NCBI RefSeq assembly: GCF_016765695.1 | Contig: NZ_JAETGO010000098.1 | Coordinates: 82,428-146,427 of the forward strand | Reading direction: 5' to 3' | DNA from: Sporosalibacterium faouarense | GTDB taxonomy: Bacteria; Bacillota; Clostridia; Tissierellales; VENL01 | Length of the DNA stretch: 64,000 nucleotides | Part shown: in pieces, positions 33,631 through 42,337 of the stretch | Layout: each line of letters opens with the position of its first letter | Position numbering within the stretch: the stretch's first letter is position 1 | Program-made: the position numbers and the translations under genes | The notes under the pieces: model-generated | What the model was told of the DNA's origin: nothing | The model's input: the letters and a program-made list of their open reading frames with translations, nothing else | Databases searched by the model: none

Positions 33631-35416
33631 GGCTATACACCACCCATTCTAATAGCATAATAATAAGAGCCGCCCAAAGAAGTATATCCCATATACCCCT
33701 TCCTGACTTAACCCTATTTCCACTAGTTTGTATTTCTTTGCCATCTTCACCTTGAACAAAGTGAAGATCAGACTCATTTTGAGTATCCACATTCACTACA
33801 AAATAACTATTCATTACTTCATCGTTATATAATTCTTCTATTGTATATATTCCTGTATGATTAGTATCAATATATGGCACTAATGGGAATGGTGGTGCTA
33901 CTCTACTCTTATCCCCTAGTGGATTTATTACATTTACCTCTTTAGTTTTAGGTAATACATCTAGATCAATGTATTCTCCAGACAATACTGATGTTTTTTC
34001 TTGAGTAGCTAGATTTAAGGTATAATCTAATACGTTTTGAATAAATATAGGAAAATCTATTTTTAGTGGCAAATTAGTATCATGTATATCAAATCCAATA
34101 CCTACTATTTTTTGTGCTTCTTTTTCTCCTTTAACCATTATAGGTTGATCATTAGACAATAATACAGAGTCTGCCCAATCAGATTCTCCAAAGACCTTTG
34201 TTTCTCCTATGGTAAAATCTAAATTAACATATTTAAATAGTTCATCACTAATGAGTTTAAGCTCACCACTATTATTAACTTCTTTTATAGGCAATATTTC
34301 ATTATCAGGTGGGTTGATTATAACTATATTACCATCAGTGGGCATCTTTTCTGGCAAAATGCCATCATAAACATAAAGATCATACCCTGAAACATCATCA
34401 ATAACTTCATTGGTTTTATAAAGCTCTACTCCTGGATTTAAGCTAATTGCCTTTTCAAGAAAAACATTACCTTTAGTGGCTAATAAAACTTTACTAATTT
34501 CATTGCTACTGACTACGTAATATCTAGTATTGTCTACTTTTAAGCTATCTTGAATATCTAATTCACCTTTAATAATATTTATAGATGGAGGAATATCAGA
34601 CCAGTACACACTCTTTTCTTCTCTAGGTTTAATAGTGATTTCCTTGACATCAAAAATTTCATCATCAATATAAAGTACAAGGTCTCCTGAATACTCTGAG
34701 TCGGAGTAATTTTTCACCCTAGTTAATACAGTAAGATTATTATCCTGTAAAGAATATGATATATTACTTAATGCTAGGTTATCACCTTGCCCATTAATAT
34801 TTCTGACATTTAAATTAGGTAAATCAGATGAAATATCTTTATCTGTAAAAAATACTATTTGATAATTTTCCATGTCCTCAATCATAGCATTTAATAATGA
34901 TAATGTATCCTTTATATTATCAGTGGTATCATTAACCTTGAGATTATTAAGTTCTCTCTGTAAATCCATTTTGTCATTAGACCTACTAGCTATTATCTTC
35001 GGTTGAGTACCCATAGTAATTAAGGTTATATTTGTTTCAGGCTTCTTATTCTTAATAATATCTTCAATGTCTTTTTTAGCCTCTAAAAATCTACTTTCAT
35101 CTATATCTGTACTTTGCATACTGGCTGATGTATCCAATACTATTATTAGATCTCCACCCTTTATAGTATTAGAAAAAATAAAAGGTTGGGCTAAAGCCAA
35201 CACTAGCATTATAAAGATAATTATTTGCAATAGTAATAGAAGATTCTTTCTTAATCTTTGCCAAGGTCTATTTGCCTCCATATCCCTAATTGCTTTTTCC
35301 CAAAGATAATTACTAGAAATTTCAATCTCAGTATGCTGTTTTTTTAATAGATACATCATTATTATTGGTATTAATCCTAATAAAAATAAAAAGGACATTG
35401 GAGAATAAAAGCTCAT
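33620..35416 (-). CDS. BatA-like VWA-domain membrane protein
   Basis: 598 residues. The N-terminus (S-P-M-S-F-L-F-L-L-G-L-I-P-I, then a helix pair around K-N-L-L-L-L-L-Q) is the BatA/aerotolerance regulator N-terminal domain. A VWA domain follows with I-V-L-D-T-S-A-S-M (~93-101, MIDAS), then beta-rich regions and a C-terminal membrane helix (~575-593). It overlaps the larger VWA protein by 11 bases. Works with the MoxR ATPase and DUF58 protein of this operon at the membrane. Confidence 0.88.
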   Translation of the reverse strand: MSFYSPMSFLFLLGLIPIIMMYLLKKQHTEIEISSNYLWEKAIRDMEANRPWQRLRKNLLLLLQIIIFIMLVLALAQPFIFSNTIKGGDLIIVLDTSASMQSTDIDESRFLEAKKDIEDIIKNKKPETNITLITMGTQPKIIASRSNDKMDLQRELNNLKVNDTTDNIKDTLSLLNAMIEDMENYQIVFFTDKDISSDLPNLNVRNINGQGDNLALSNISYSLQDNNLTVLTRVKNYSDSEYSGDLVLYIDDEIFDVKEITIKPREEKSVYWSDIPPSINIIKGELDIQDSLKVDNTRYYVVSSNEISKVLLATKGNVFLEKAISLNPGVELYKTNEVIDDVSGYDLYVYDGILPEKMPTDGNIVIINPPDNEILPIKEVNNSGELKLISDELFKYVNLDFTIGETKVFGESDWADSVLLSNDQPIMVKGEKEAQKIVGIGFDIHDTNLPLKIDFPIFIQNVLDYTLNLATQEKTSVLSGEYIDLDVLPKTKEVNVINPLGDKSRVAPPFPLVPYIDTNHTGIYTIEELYNDEVMNSYFVVNVDTQNESDLHFVQGEDGKEIQTSGNRVKSGRGIWDILLWAALIIMLLEWVVYSREY

Positions 35417-35420
35417 GTAA

Positions 35421-36290
35421 TCACCTCAATATTCCTGCTTTAATAAGTGAATCGAAAATAATTTCTTCCATAGAAGTTTCATTTGATACCAAAATATATA
35501 AACAACTATACTTATTACATATCTCTTTAATTGCTGTAGTATAAGCATTAAATGTATCTTCATAGCTTTTTAAAATAGATGTAGTTACAGATACATCCTT
35601 TGCTTCATTAGTTTCACTGTCTATAAACCTAATATCTCCTGTATCTCTAGGATGTATCTCTTCTCTACTTAATGTATGAATAACTATAACACTTTGCTTG
35701 TTATAGGCAAGATACTTTATTGCTTCTTCAAAATTATCTGTAAATAAATCTGAAATGATTAAGGAAATTCCCCTCTTAAAAGGTCTATTATTTATATAAC
35801 TAAATAAATCTATTTTTTTATCAAATTTTAATTTTTCAATATAATTAACTAATCTATGAAAAGTGTTCTTACCATTTAAGTATCCAGAATCACTCATGCC
35901 TGTATCACTATTTGAAAAAATATTAACTCTGTCCATATTTGATAAACTCAAGTAAGCCATTGATAATGCTAACTGTTGTGCTATTAAAGATTTCTTAGGA
36001 TTTCCAAAATCCATAGATTTAGAAGCATCTAGAAAAACATTAACCAACGCTTCCCTTTCTTCCATAAAAAGCTTAATAAAAAGCTTTTCAAATCTAGCAT
36101 AAGCATTCCAATCTATCTTTCGAAAGTCATCCCCTGGAGCATATTCTCTATAGTCTGAGAACTCAACAGAAGAACCTTTGCTTTTGGATTTCCTTGCCCC
36201 ACTATATCCTTTATTTAAGATAACATTTGAATTCAATTTCAATCTTTCAAGCTTTCTAATAAAGCCACTATCAATTAAATCCTTACCCAT
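35421..36290 (-). CDS. DUF58-domain protein
   Basis: 289 residues. The DUF58 signature near residues 44-69 (V-E-F-S-D-Y-R-E-Y-A-P-G-D-D-F-R-K-I-D-W-N-A-Y-A-R) is clear, followed by a VWA-like domain with D-A-S-K-S-M (~92). It has no predicted membrane helix, unlike many longer DUF58 proteins. It lies between the MoxR ATPase and the BatA-like gene, standard order for MoxR-DUF58-VWA clusters, which are thought to act as chaperone-like systems for metal-binding or membrane complexes. Confidence 0.9.
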   Translation of the reverse strand: MGKDLIDSGFIRKLERLKLNSNVILNKGYSGARKSKSKGSSVEFSDYREYAPGDDFRKIDWNAYARFEKLFIKLFMEEREALVNVFLDASKSMDFGNPKKSLIAQQLALSMAYLSLSNMDRVNIFSNSDTGMSDSGYLNGKNTFHRLVNYIEKLKFDKKIDLFSYINNRPFKRGISLIISDLFTDNFEEAIKYLAYNKQSVIVIHTLSREEIHPRDTGDIRFIDSETNEAKDVSVTTSILKSYEDTFNAYTTAIKEICNKYSCLYILVSNETSMEEIIFDSLIKAGILR

Positions 36291-36314
36291 AAAATCAATC
36301 CTTCTTTAGTTAAT

Positions 36315-37301
36315 TTACTTCTTTTCCAATTCTTTAATCAATTCTTCAATAATAAAATCACTAGTAATATTATCTGATACTGCTTCGAAATTAAGAATAA
36401 TCCTATGTCTTAACACAGGGTATGCAGCATAAGCAATATCATCAAATGAAACATTATATCTTCCTTCCATAAGAGCTTTAACCCTCGCCGCCTTAATTAT
36501 AGCTTGGGCTCCCCTTGGACTAGAACCAAATCTCACATATCTTTTAGTTATATCTGGACTGACTTGATTTTCTGGATGGGTAAATAATATAAGATTCATC
36601 GCATATTCCATAACTGGCTTAGCAATAGGTATCTCCTTGGCAATATTAGCCATGTCAACTATTTCCTTCCCAGTTGTAACCTTGGATAATTTTATATCTC
36701 CCTTAACTGTTGTTATATTTACGATATCTGCTAATTCAGAAGCATTTGGAAACTTCACATCCAGTTTAAAAAGAAATCTATCCATTTGAGCCTCTGGCAA
36801 AGGATATGTTCCTTCCATTTCAATTGGATTTTGAGTAGCTAATACAAAAAAAGGTTTATCTAGATTATAGGTGTTACTTCCAACTGTAACGGTCTTTTCT
36901 TGCATAGCTTCAAGCATTGCACTTTGAGTCTTAGGTGTTGCTCTATTTATCTCATCTGCCAAGACAATATTACTAAATATTGGACCCTTTTGAAATATAA
37001 ATTTACTTGCTCCGTCTTCATCATGGGCAATAATATTTGTTCCTACAACATCAGCTGGCATTAAATCAGGAGTAAATTGTATCCTTGAAAAATCTAGACT
37101 CAAAACCTTACCTATAGTTTTAACTAACTGAGTTTTTCCTAGTCCCGGTACTCCCTCTAATAGAACATTACCTTCGCATAAAATAGCAATTAGCACTTGT
37201 TCTACTACATCCTTTTGTCCTATGATTGCTTTACCAATCTCATCTTTTATCTCATTAACTTTTGAACTAAATACCTTAACATCCTGTTCTTTAATATCCA
37301 T
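36315..37301 (-). CDS. MoxR-family AAA+ ATPase
   Basis: 328 residues from the ATG at 37301, with TAGGTG nine bases upstream (a GTG at 37310 is less likely). Walker A is G-V-P-G-L-G-K-T-Q (~52), with R-I-Q-F-T-P-D-L-M-P-A-D-V-V-G-T (~74), Walker B I-V-L-A-D-E-I-N-R-A-T-P-K-T-Q (~111), sensor T-Q-N-P-I-E and the P-E-A-Q-M-D-R-F arginine-finger block. MoxR proteins are AAA+ chaperones that work with VWA/DUF58 proteins, all encoded here. Confidence 0.93.
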   Translation of the reverse strand: MDIKEQDVKVFSSKVNEIKDEIGKAIIGQKDVVEQVLIAILCEGNVLLEGVPGLGKTQLVKTIGKVLSLDFSRIQFTPDLMPADVVGTNIIAHDEDGASKFIFQKGPIFSNIVLADEINRATPKTQSAMLEAMQEKTVTVGSNTYNLDKPFFVLATQNPIEMEGTYPLPEAQMDRFLFKLDVKFPNASELADIVNITTVKGDIKLSKVTTGKEIVDMANIAKEIPIAKPVMEYAMNLILFTHPENQVSPDITKRYVRFGSSPRGAQAIIKAARVKALMEGRYNVSFDDIAYAAYPVLRHRIILNFEAVSDNITSDFIIEELIKELEKK

Positions 37302-37328
37302 AGATTTCACCTACCGTTTTAATTTGGT

Positions 37329-38948
37329 TTATTCAAGCTCACTAAAGTATCTTTTGACTGTCTCCTTCATATTAGCAGGAATCTCTTCATTGCCCAGCTT
37401 ATCATATGCCTCTTCCCTATAGGTATTTAAGACTTCATTATATGGTAAAGATGTTCCTGGATTATCACCAAACTTCTTGACTTGAATAATATCTGACTGT
37501 CCATCATTATCAACATCATCATGTATTTGAGTTGAATATCCCTCTCCTCCAAGATTTTGAGGAGTGAATATTTTTTCATAATCTCGAACTTCCTTTTCTG
37601 AGCCATCCTTTGAACCACTGCTTGGACTTCCAGAACCATTATTATCACTACCATTAGATGTCCCGTCTCCAGCACCAGCACCATTTCCTTGACCTTGACC
37701 TTGTCCCTGGCCTTGACCCTGACCTTGGCCCTCTCCTTGTCCTTGTCCTTGGCCCTGACCTTGTCCTTGGCCCTCTCCTTGTCCTTGGCCCTCTCCTTGT
37801 CCTTGTCCTTGACCATTGTTATTATTTCCATTTCCCATTGTAGCACTCATTTGTTGTAATTGATCCATTATTTGACCCATTGTACCTGATGTTATCGGGC
37901 TATTCATTAAACTGCTAACTGTTTGACTAAGATTACTTAAGCTTTGACTAATAGATGCATTGCTACTATTATTGCCTATGTTTTGTGCAATGGCATTAGA
38001 TAATTCCTTTAAATCTTCAGATAGTTCAGGATTCTTTTCAAGCTCTTCTGCAAGCTCTCTAAGCTCCTCTGCCACCTTTTCTAACTCTTCCTTACTCATG
38101 CCTTTTAGTTTTTCTGAAATGTTTTCAATGGCCTTTGCTGCTTCCTCAGGTGATTTATTCTTTATAGCTTCTGCAATTTTCTTGGTTATATCCTTTCTAG
38201 ATAACTTTTCAGCTATGTCATTCATTTTCTCATCTTCAATTTTTTTAGCAATATTCTCGATTTTCTTCTTAGCTTTTTCTATCTCTTTCTGTAATTCATC
38301 TGTATTTTCAGGTTTTGACATTTTCTTTTTTAATTCACTTAATTGTTTCTTTATATTTTCCTTATCAATTTCACTTAGCTGTTTATCTTTTTCAACTTTT
38401 TCCTCTACTTTTTCTATCTTATCTATAGCTTCGTCAACCTTTGTTTTATTCTCTTCTAACTCCTTGGCTTGCTTAGCCGAGTTAGATGGAATAAATCCAA
38501 CTAAAGCTGTTGATAAAACCAATACAATAGTTACTAATAAAATTCTTCTAGGTGGCTTTAAAGATATACTTTTTTTGAAATTATCACTTTTTAAAATATT
38601 TATAGAGTCTTCTTTTTGAAGTTTTGCAATATTACTTTCATCATGCGTTAATTCTAAAGAAGTAATAACTCTTTCCTTAAGTCCGAAACTATCTATTAAC
38701 CTTGCTGTTTCTCTATAGGATGGTCTTTTAATCATGGTCCATATAATCCCAATAATTATGCTTATTAATATTAAATATCCAATTTTCTGCCATACAAAAG
38801 TTATTGGAACAATTCTAGATACTAGCATAAATAAAAAAGAAGCGCTACTCCATAATAAAAGCGACATTACCAAATACTTAACTAGTCTTTTGAGAAAATA
38901 TTTGAATTTAAGGGGCTTTAATAATTCTAATATTTTTTTATCAAGCAT
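37329..38948 (-). CDS. Membrane protein with helical stalk and Gly-Gln repeat tract (MoxR operon)
   Basis: 539 residues. Two helices at about 25-70, a third at ~135-152, then ~160 residues of highly charged coiled coil (K/E-rich), a Ser/Asn region and a ~60-residue tract of G-Q and G-E dipeptides (about 376-420), then a S/G/N-rich linker and a soluble C-terminal domain (E-K-I-F-T-P-Q-N-L-G-G-E-G-Y). First gene of the MoxR operon: 28 bases before the ATPase start. The opening helix pair resembles DUF4175-like proteins from MoxR clusters. Mobile Gly-Gln linker suggests a flexible surface or periplasm-like extension. Confidence 0.75.
   Translation of the reverse strand: MLDKKILELLKPLKFKYFLKRLVKYLVMSLLLWSSASFLFMLVSRIVPITFVWQKIGYLILISIIIGIIWTMIKRPSYRETARLIDSFGLKERVITSLELTHDESNIAKLQKEDSINILKSDNFKKSISLKPPRRILLVTIVLVLSTALVGFIPSNSAKQAKELEENKTKVDEAIDKIEKVEEKVEKDKQLSEIDKENIKKQLSELKKKMSKPENTDELQKEIEKAKKKIENIAKKIEDEKMNDIAEKLSRKDITKKIAEAIKNKSPEEAAKAIENISEKLKGMSKEELEKVAEELRELAEELEKNPELSEDLKELSNAIAQNIGNNSSNASISQSLSNLSQTVSSLMNSPITSGTMGQIMDQLQQMSATMGNGNNNNGQGQGQGEGQGQGEGQGQGQGQGQGQGEGQGQGQGQGQGQGQGNGAGAGDGTSNGSDNNGSGSPSSGSKDGSEKEVRDYEKIFTPQNLGGEGYSTQIHDDVDNDGQSDIIQVKKFGDNPGTSLPYNEVLNTYREEAYDKLGNEEIPANMKETVKRYFSELE
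37683..37819 (-). repeat. Gly-Gln/Gly-Glu coding microsatellite
   Basis: In-gene repeat of 6-base units (plus strand mainly CTTGACCTTGTCC, CCTTGG, CCCTGG, CCTCTC variants) encoding G-Q and G-E dipeptides. Unit variants follow one another in blocks, so slippage-driven length change without frameshift is likely. A minus-strand frame in another phase (37427-37846) is a shadow of it. Confidence 0.85.
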
Positions 38949-39373
38949 ATACTCACCCTCTCTATTTTGTCATATTAATCCACAGTTCTATAATTTTATA
39001 TACATTAATTTCAATATAATGTTGATAATTTCCAAGTTATTCACAATGTATTCTCATTATAACATCTCCTACATTATTAGACGAAATTTATTAGTTTAAT
39101 GTTCCACCTAATATATTGTACCATATTTTAGGAGTTATATATCTATTCTAGTATAACAAATTATTATTGAAAAGAAATAATCAATTTAAAAATTTTCATA
39201 TGAAATTTCATTTAAAATAAATGGAATTTACCAATGTACAATTTGTTCAACTTTAATAACCCATGAATATTCACCTAAAAATTATTTATAACAAAAAAAC
39301 ATCTAAGATTATGCTATAAAAAAAGATAAACAATCTTAGATGCCCATAATTTTTAATTTACTTTTCATAAAAA
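38949..39373. other. Intergenic region
   Basis: 425 bases, AT-rich, between the start of the MoxR operon and the small gene at 39374. It contains the terminator at 39301-39341. The rest presumably holds the operon promoter, which I could not place with confidence. Confidence 0.5.
39301..39341 (-). terminator. Terminator after the small WYL-like gene
   Basis: ATCTAAGATT (39301-39310) pairs with AATCTTAGAT (39332-39341); in the minus direction GTTTTTTTTG follows. Confidence 0.8.
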
Positions 39374-39616
39374 CTATATCATAATATTATCTGACTTATT
39401 TTCTTTATTACAAATGTCTTTTACTCCAATGGCAGATAGAATATTTTCAATCTTAAATGTCCTTATAGCTCCTTTATCAATATCCAAAGCTTTAATATAA
39501 TTTGCTTCTATCTTAAGAACTTGAATTTTTCTTTGGATTATCTCCATACCCTTCATATAGATTATAGAGATTAGCTTATGTCGTTCTAATGAGTATTTAA
39601 TTTGTTTATCTATCAT
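39374..39616 (-). CDS. Small beta-rich protein, WYL-like
   Basis: 80 residues. After a short helical start (Y-S-L-E-R-H-K-L), strands follow: I-S-I-I-Y-M-K-G, I-I-Q-R-K-I-Q-V-L-K-I, Y-I-K-A-L-D-I-D-K, I-R-T-F-K-I-E-N-I-L-S-A. That is the strand order and the closing I-R-T-F-K-I-E-x-I-L-x-A found in WYL-type ligand/nucleotide-sensing domains and in short clostridial relatives. Monocistronic with its own terminator (39301). GTGGGGTGGG-type sequence precedes the ATG. Function unknown; may bind nucleotides or small ligands. Confidence 0.55.
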   Translation of the reverse strand: MIDKQIKYSLERHKLISIIYMKGMEIIQRKIQVLKIEANYIKALDIDKGAIRTFKIENILSAIGVKDICNKENKSDNIMI

Positions 39617-39777
39617 TTACCCACCCCACAAACAATTATAATTTCTTTATATACATATTATACCAGAACATATGTTCTTGTTCAAGTATATAGTTAAGAA
39701 AATAAAGTTTTCATTTTAAAATATTTTTGATATGAACCTTTTGCAGTATATTTTGTGAAATTTCTTCAAAAAAAACT

Positions 39778-39821
39778 CCAAAGTAGATTTGTAATTTAAT
39801 TAATTACAGTTTCTACTTTGG
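39778..39821 (-). terminator. Terminator after the DUF1232 gene
   Basis: CCAAAGTAGA (39778-39787) pairs with TCTACTTTGG (39812-39821), with T8 following in the minus direction. Confidence 0.8.
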
Positions 39822-39845
39822 AAGCATCATATCATCCTTTTAAAA

Positions 39846-40361
39846 TTATCCATCAATTTTTTTCTTAATTTTTTTCCATAGCCCTGATCCAATCATTTCA
39901 TCAGCTATTTTTAATATTTCTTGAATTGAATATAATAAATCACTTTCTCCTAACCAATGCTTCTTAACTACATGATAAGAAGATTGATTAATAATCTTAT
40001 TAAGTACAAAAGCTGCTAAGGCTAAATCATCAACAAATCCTAATACACCTACCAGTGCTTCGGGCAAGAAATCTACTGGAGAAATATAGTAGGCTATAGC
40101 ACTAGCAAGGAGTGCCTTAGATTTAGCAGGAACTTCTTTATCCAATGTTAATTTACAAAGCAAATAAAAGAAGTCTGGTACTAGCAATAAATACTTACTA
40201 TACTTATATTTCTTTCCCTTTTCTGATTCTAAAAAGTCCATAATTCTTTTTCTAAGTTTTTTATAAAAGCCCTCATGCTTAATTTCTTCCATCTCAATAT
40301 CTTCATCTTCCATCTCATCAAGCTCGTCAATATCAATCTCATCCATTCTCTTTTCGTCCAT
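39846..40361 (-). CDS. DUF1232 (YkvA-like) membrane protein
   Basis: 171 residues. An acidic N-terminus (E/D-rich, residues 1-30), then the DUF1232 core: L-A-S-A-I-A-Y-Y-I-S-P-V-D-F-L-P-E-A-L-V-G-V-L-G-F-V-D-D-L-A-L-A-A, with two short hydrophobic helices. YkvA/DUF1232 proteins are small membrane proteins of unknown function in Bacillus and clostridia. Followed by its own terminator (39778-39821). Confidence 0.85.
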   Translation of the reverse strand: MDEKRMDEIDIDELDEMEDEDIEMEEIKHEGFYKKLRKRIMDFLESEKGKKYKYSKYLLLVPDFFYLLCKLTLDKEVPAKSKALLASAIAYYISPVDFLPEALVGVLGFVDDLALAAFVLNKIINQSSYHVVKKHWLGESDLLYSIQEILKIADEMIGSGLWKKIKKKIDG

Positions 40362-40425
40362 AAGATAACCCCCTCATAAATAATTTTTCTACTCATATTA
40401 TATCATAGTTAAATTATAGTAAAAA

Positions 40426-40455
40426 GCATATAAATCCTCTATAGTATTTATATGC
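40426..40455 (-). terminator. Terminator of the ABC/DUF operon
   Basis: GCATATAAAT (40426-40435) pairs with ATTTATATGC (40446-40455); in minus direction TTTTTAC follows. It ends the three-gene operon 40514-44746. Confidence 0.75.
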
Positions 40456-40513
40456 CTTATATATTTCACTATATACTATTGAAAAACTAATAATTTATTA
40501 TACTGGATATTTT

Positions 40514-41413
40514 TTAGCTTTTCTTTATCTTCTTACTTTTTTTATTTCTATTTCCAAATTTCTTCATAGGATTAATCTTAAGTGATGCTAAATATAAAAG
40601 AATAAAAGAAAGGATTATACTAACTGCCGAGTTTATATAAAATGTTAATAAAGTCGGTGTATTCGCTCCTCTAAAAATTAGTCCTTCAAATATATTTATC
40701 CCCATTTGATTTTCTAAAATTGAAGAAAGTCCACTAAAGGGATTTAGATACATAATAATAGGATAAAAGCGACTAGATTGAGATACCGATGTTGAAACAC
40801 CAAAAATCCTCGCTAAATAATATGCCCTCCACATTATTGTACCTATTAAGGTTCCAAGAGTTAAAGTTAATGTAATTATATAGCTAATTATCGTAGTTGT
40901 TGTTGTCTTCTTAAAGTATGCTGAAATAAAAACTCCTATGCTTCCAAAGAAGAATGCTGTTATTATATAAAAAACAAAGAGAAGTATCATATCCCCAAAT
41001 GAGAATCCACCAAATAAAAATAGTATACTTAGTATAGGTATAGAGACAACTAAAAAAAGAATAATTTGAGCTAAAGATGCCATTAACTTACCAATGATTA
41101 TAGAAAAACTAGATAATCTTGTTCCTACTAATAAATCTAAGGTCTGTCTTTCTCTCTCTCCAGATATACTACTAGCTGTAGTAGCTGGAACAATAAGTAA
41201 AATAAGTATCATTTGAAATATTATCAGCACAAAGTACGTTTCCCTTAAAGCTCCTGGTCTAAAACCACTATAATAAGTAGAAGAGAAGAATGTCTCATAA
41301 GATATTATCAAAAACAATCCTGCTAAAAGTCCCATATATAATGACAATATTGCTGGCGTTTTCCATGTTCTCATTCTGGTTTTTAATTCCTTTTTTAAAA
41401 CTGGATTTATCAT
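40514..41413 (-). CDS. ABC-2 type permease
   Basis: 299 residues, six hydrophobic segments plus a basic C-terminus. The N-terminal P-V-L-K-K-E-L-K-T-R-M-R-T-W-K and the cytosolic loop S-S-I-S-G-E-R-E-R-Q-T-L-D-L-L-V-G-T-R-L are typical of ABC-2 permeases (GldF/NosY-like class). Overlaps the ATPase gene by four bases. It is the last gene of an operon with a large secreted/membrane partner (42338-44746). Confidence 0.88.
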   Translation of the reverse strand: MINPVLKKELKTRMRTWKTPAILSLYMGLLAGLFLIISYETFFSSTYYSGFRPGALRETYFVLIIFQMILILLIVPATTASSISGERERQTLDLLVGTRLSSFSIIIGKLMASLAQIILFLVVSIPILSILFLFGGFSFGDMILLFVFYIITAFFFGSIGVFISAYFKKTTTTTIISYIITLTLTLGTLIGTIMWRAYYLARIFGVSTSVSQSSRFYPIIMYLNPFSGLSSILENQMGINIFEGLIFRGANTPTLLTFYINSAVSIILSFILLYLASLKINPMKKFGNRNKKSKKIKKS

Positions 41414-42336
41414 TCTTCATCCCCCTTTGTTACCTTCATAAATATTTCTTCTAGATTACTCTCAATTGGTTTAAATGAAAGTACAGGAACATCATTATTT
41501 ACTAATTTTTTAATTAGATAAACAATCTCCTTATCTCCACCTTCAAAATTAAATTCAATCGATTTGTCATCATTATATACATTCCCCACAACTGGTTCTT
41601 CCTTTAATAACTTCATAGCCTTTTCGGTGAAATCTAATACTGTTAATCTTATATTATTAGTCTTGTTTACTTTTCTCATAATCTCATCGACTGAGCCAGA
41701 TTCAATAATCTGTCCCCTTTCAATTATTCCTATATTAGTACAAAGCTCAGATAACTCAGGAAGGATATGAGAGCTTATCAGTATGGTTTTTCCCATCCTT
41801 CTTAGTTCTTTCAGTATTTCTTTCATTTGAACTCTAGCTCTGGGGTCCATACCCGAAGCGGGCTCATCTAATATAAGTAGTCTTGGATTATGAATCAGGC
41901 TTCTAGCCAAGCATAACCTTTGTTTCATCCCTCTAGATAATGAATCTACATATTCACTCTTTTTATTCTTTAAATCAACCAATTCTAATAAATCAGGTAT
42001 AACCTGTAATTTTTCTTCTTTTGAAAGACCAGCTACGTCACCATAGAAATCAAGATACTCACTAACCTTTAAATCATCATAAACTCCGAAGAAATCTGGC
42101 ATATATCCCATAATTCCTCTGACTTTCTTAACGTTCTGTGATACCTCTATATTATCAATAAAAATATTTCCAGATGTTGGTTGTAATAAGGTAGCAATCA
42201 TTTTTAATGTAGTTGTCTTACCTGCGCCATTGGGGCCAACAAACCCGAATATTTCTCCTTCTTCAATTTCTAAAGAAAGATTATTTACTGCTATAAACTT
42301 ACCATATTTTTTCGTAACATTTTCTAATCTTAACAT
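41410..42336 (-). CDS. ABC transporter ATP-binding protein
   Basis: 308 residues. Walker A G-P-N-G-A-G-K-T-T, Q-loop G-Y-M-P-D, signature S-L-S-R-G-M-K-Q-R-L, Walker B L-L-I-L-D-E-P-A-S-G-M-D-P and I-S-S-H-I-L-P-E-L are intact. A ~90-residue C-terminal domain ends in F-K-P-I-E-S-N-L-E-E-I-F, as in the ABC-2 exporters of the gliding/copper/lipid type. One base separates it from the upstream gene's stop. Confidence 0.92.
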   Translation of the reverse strand: MLRLENVTKKYGKFIAVNNLSLEIEEGEIFGFVGPNGAGKTTTLKMIATLLQPTSGNIFIDNIEVSQNVKKVRGIMGYMPDFFGVYDDLKVSEYLDFYGDVAGLSKEEKLQVIPDLLELVDLKNKKSEYVDSLSRGMKQRLCLARSLIHNPRLLILDEPASGMDPRARVQMKEILKELRRMGKTILISSHILPELSELCTNIGIIERGQIIESGSVDEIMRKVNKTNNIRLTVLDFTEKAMKLLKEEPVVGNVYNDDKSIEFNFEGGDKEIVYLIKKLVNNDVPVLSFKPIESNLEEIFMKVTKGDEE

Positions 42337-42337
42337 T

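Noticed and set aside
37683..37819. Regular repeats that could suggest a CRISPR array
   Set aside because: The units are 6 bases, encode Gly-Gln within an open frame, and have no spacers.
37960..38619. 219-codon plus-strand frame opposite the stalk protein
   Set aside because: Ser/Phe-rich shadow of the Lys/Glu coiled coil; same for 37427-37846 and 37658-37843 in the Gly-Gln repeat.
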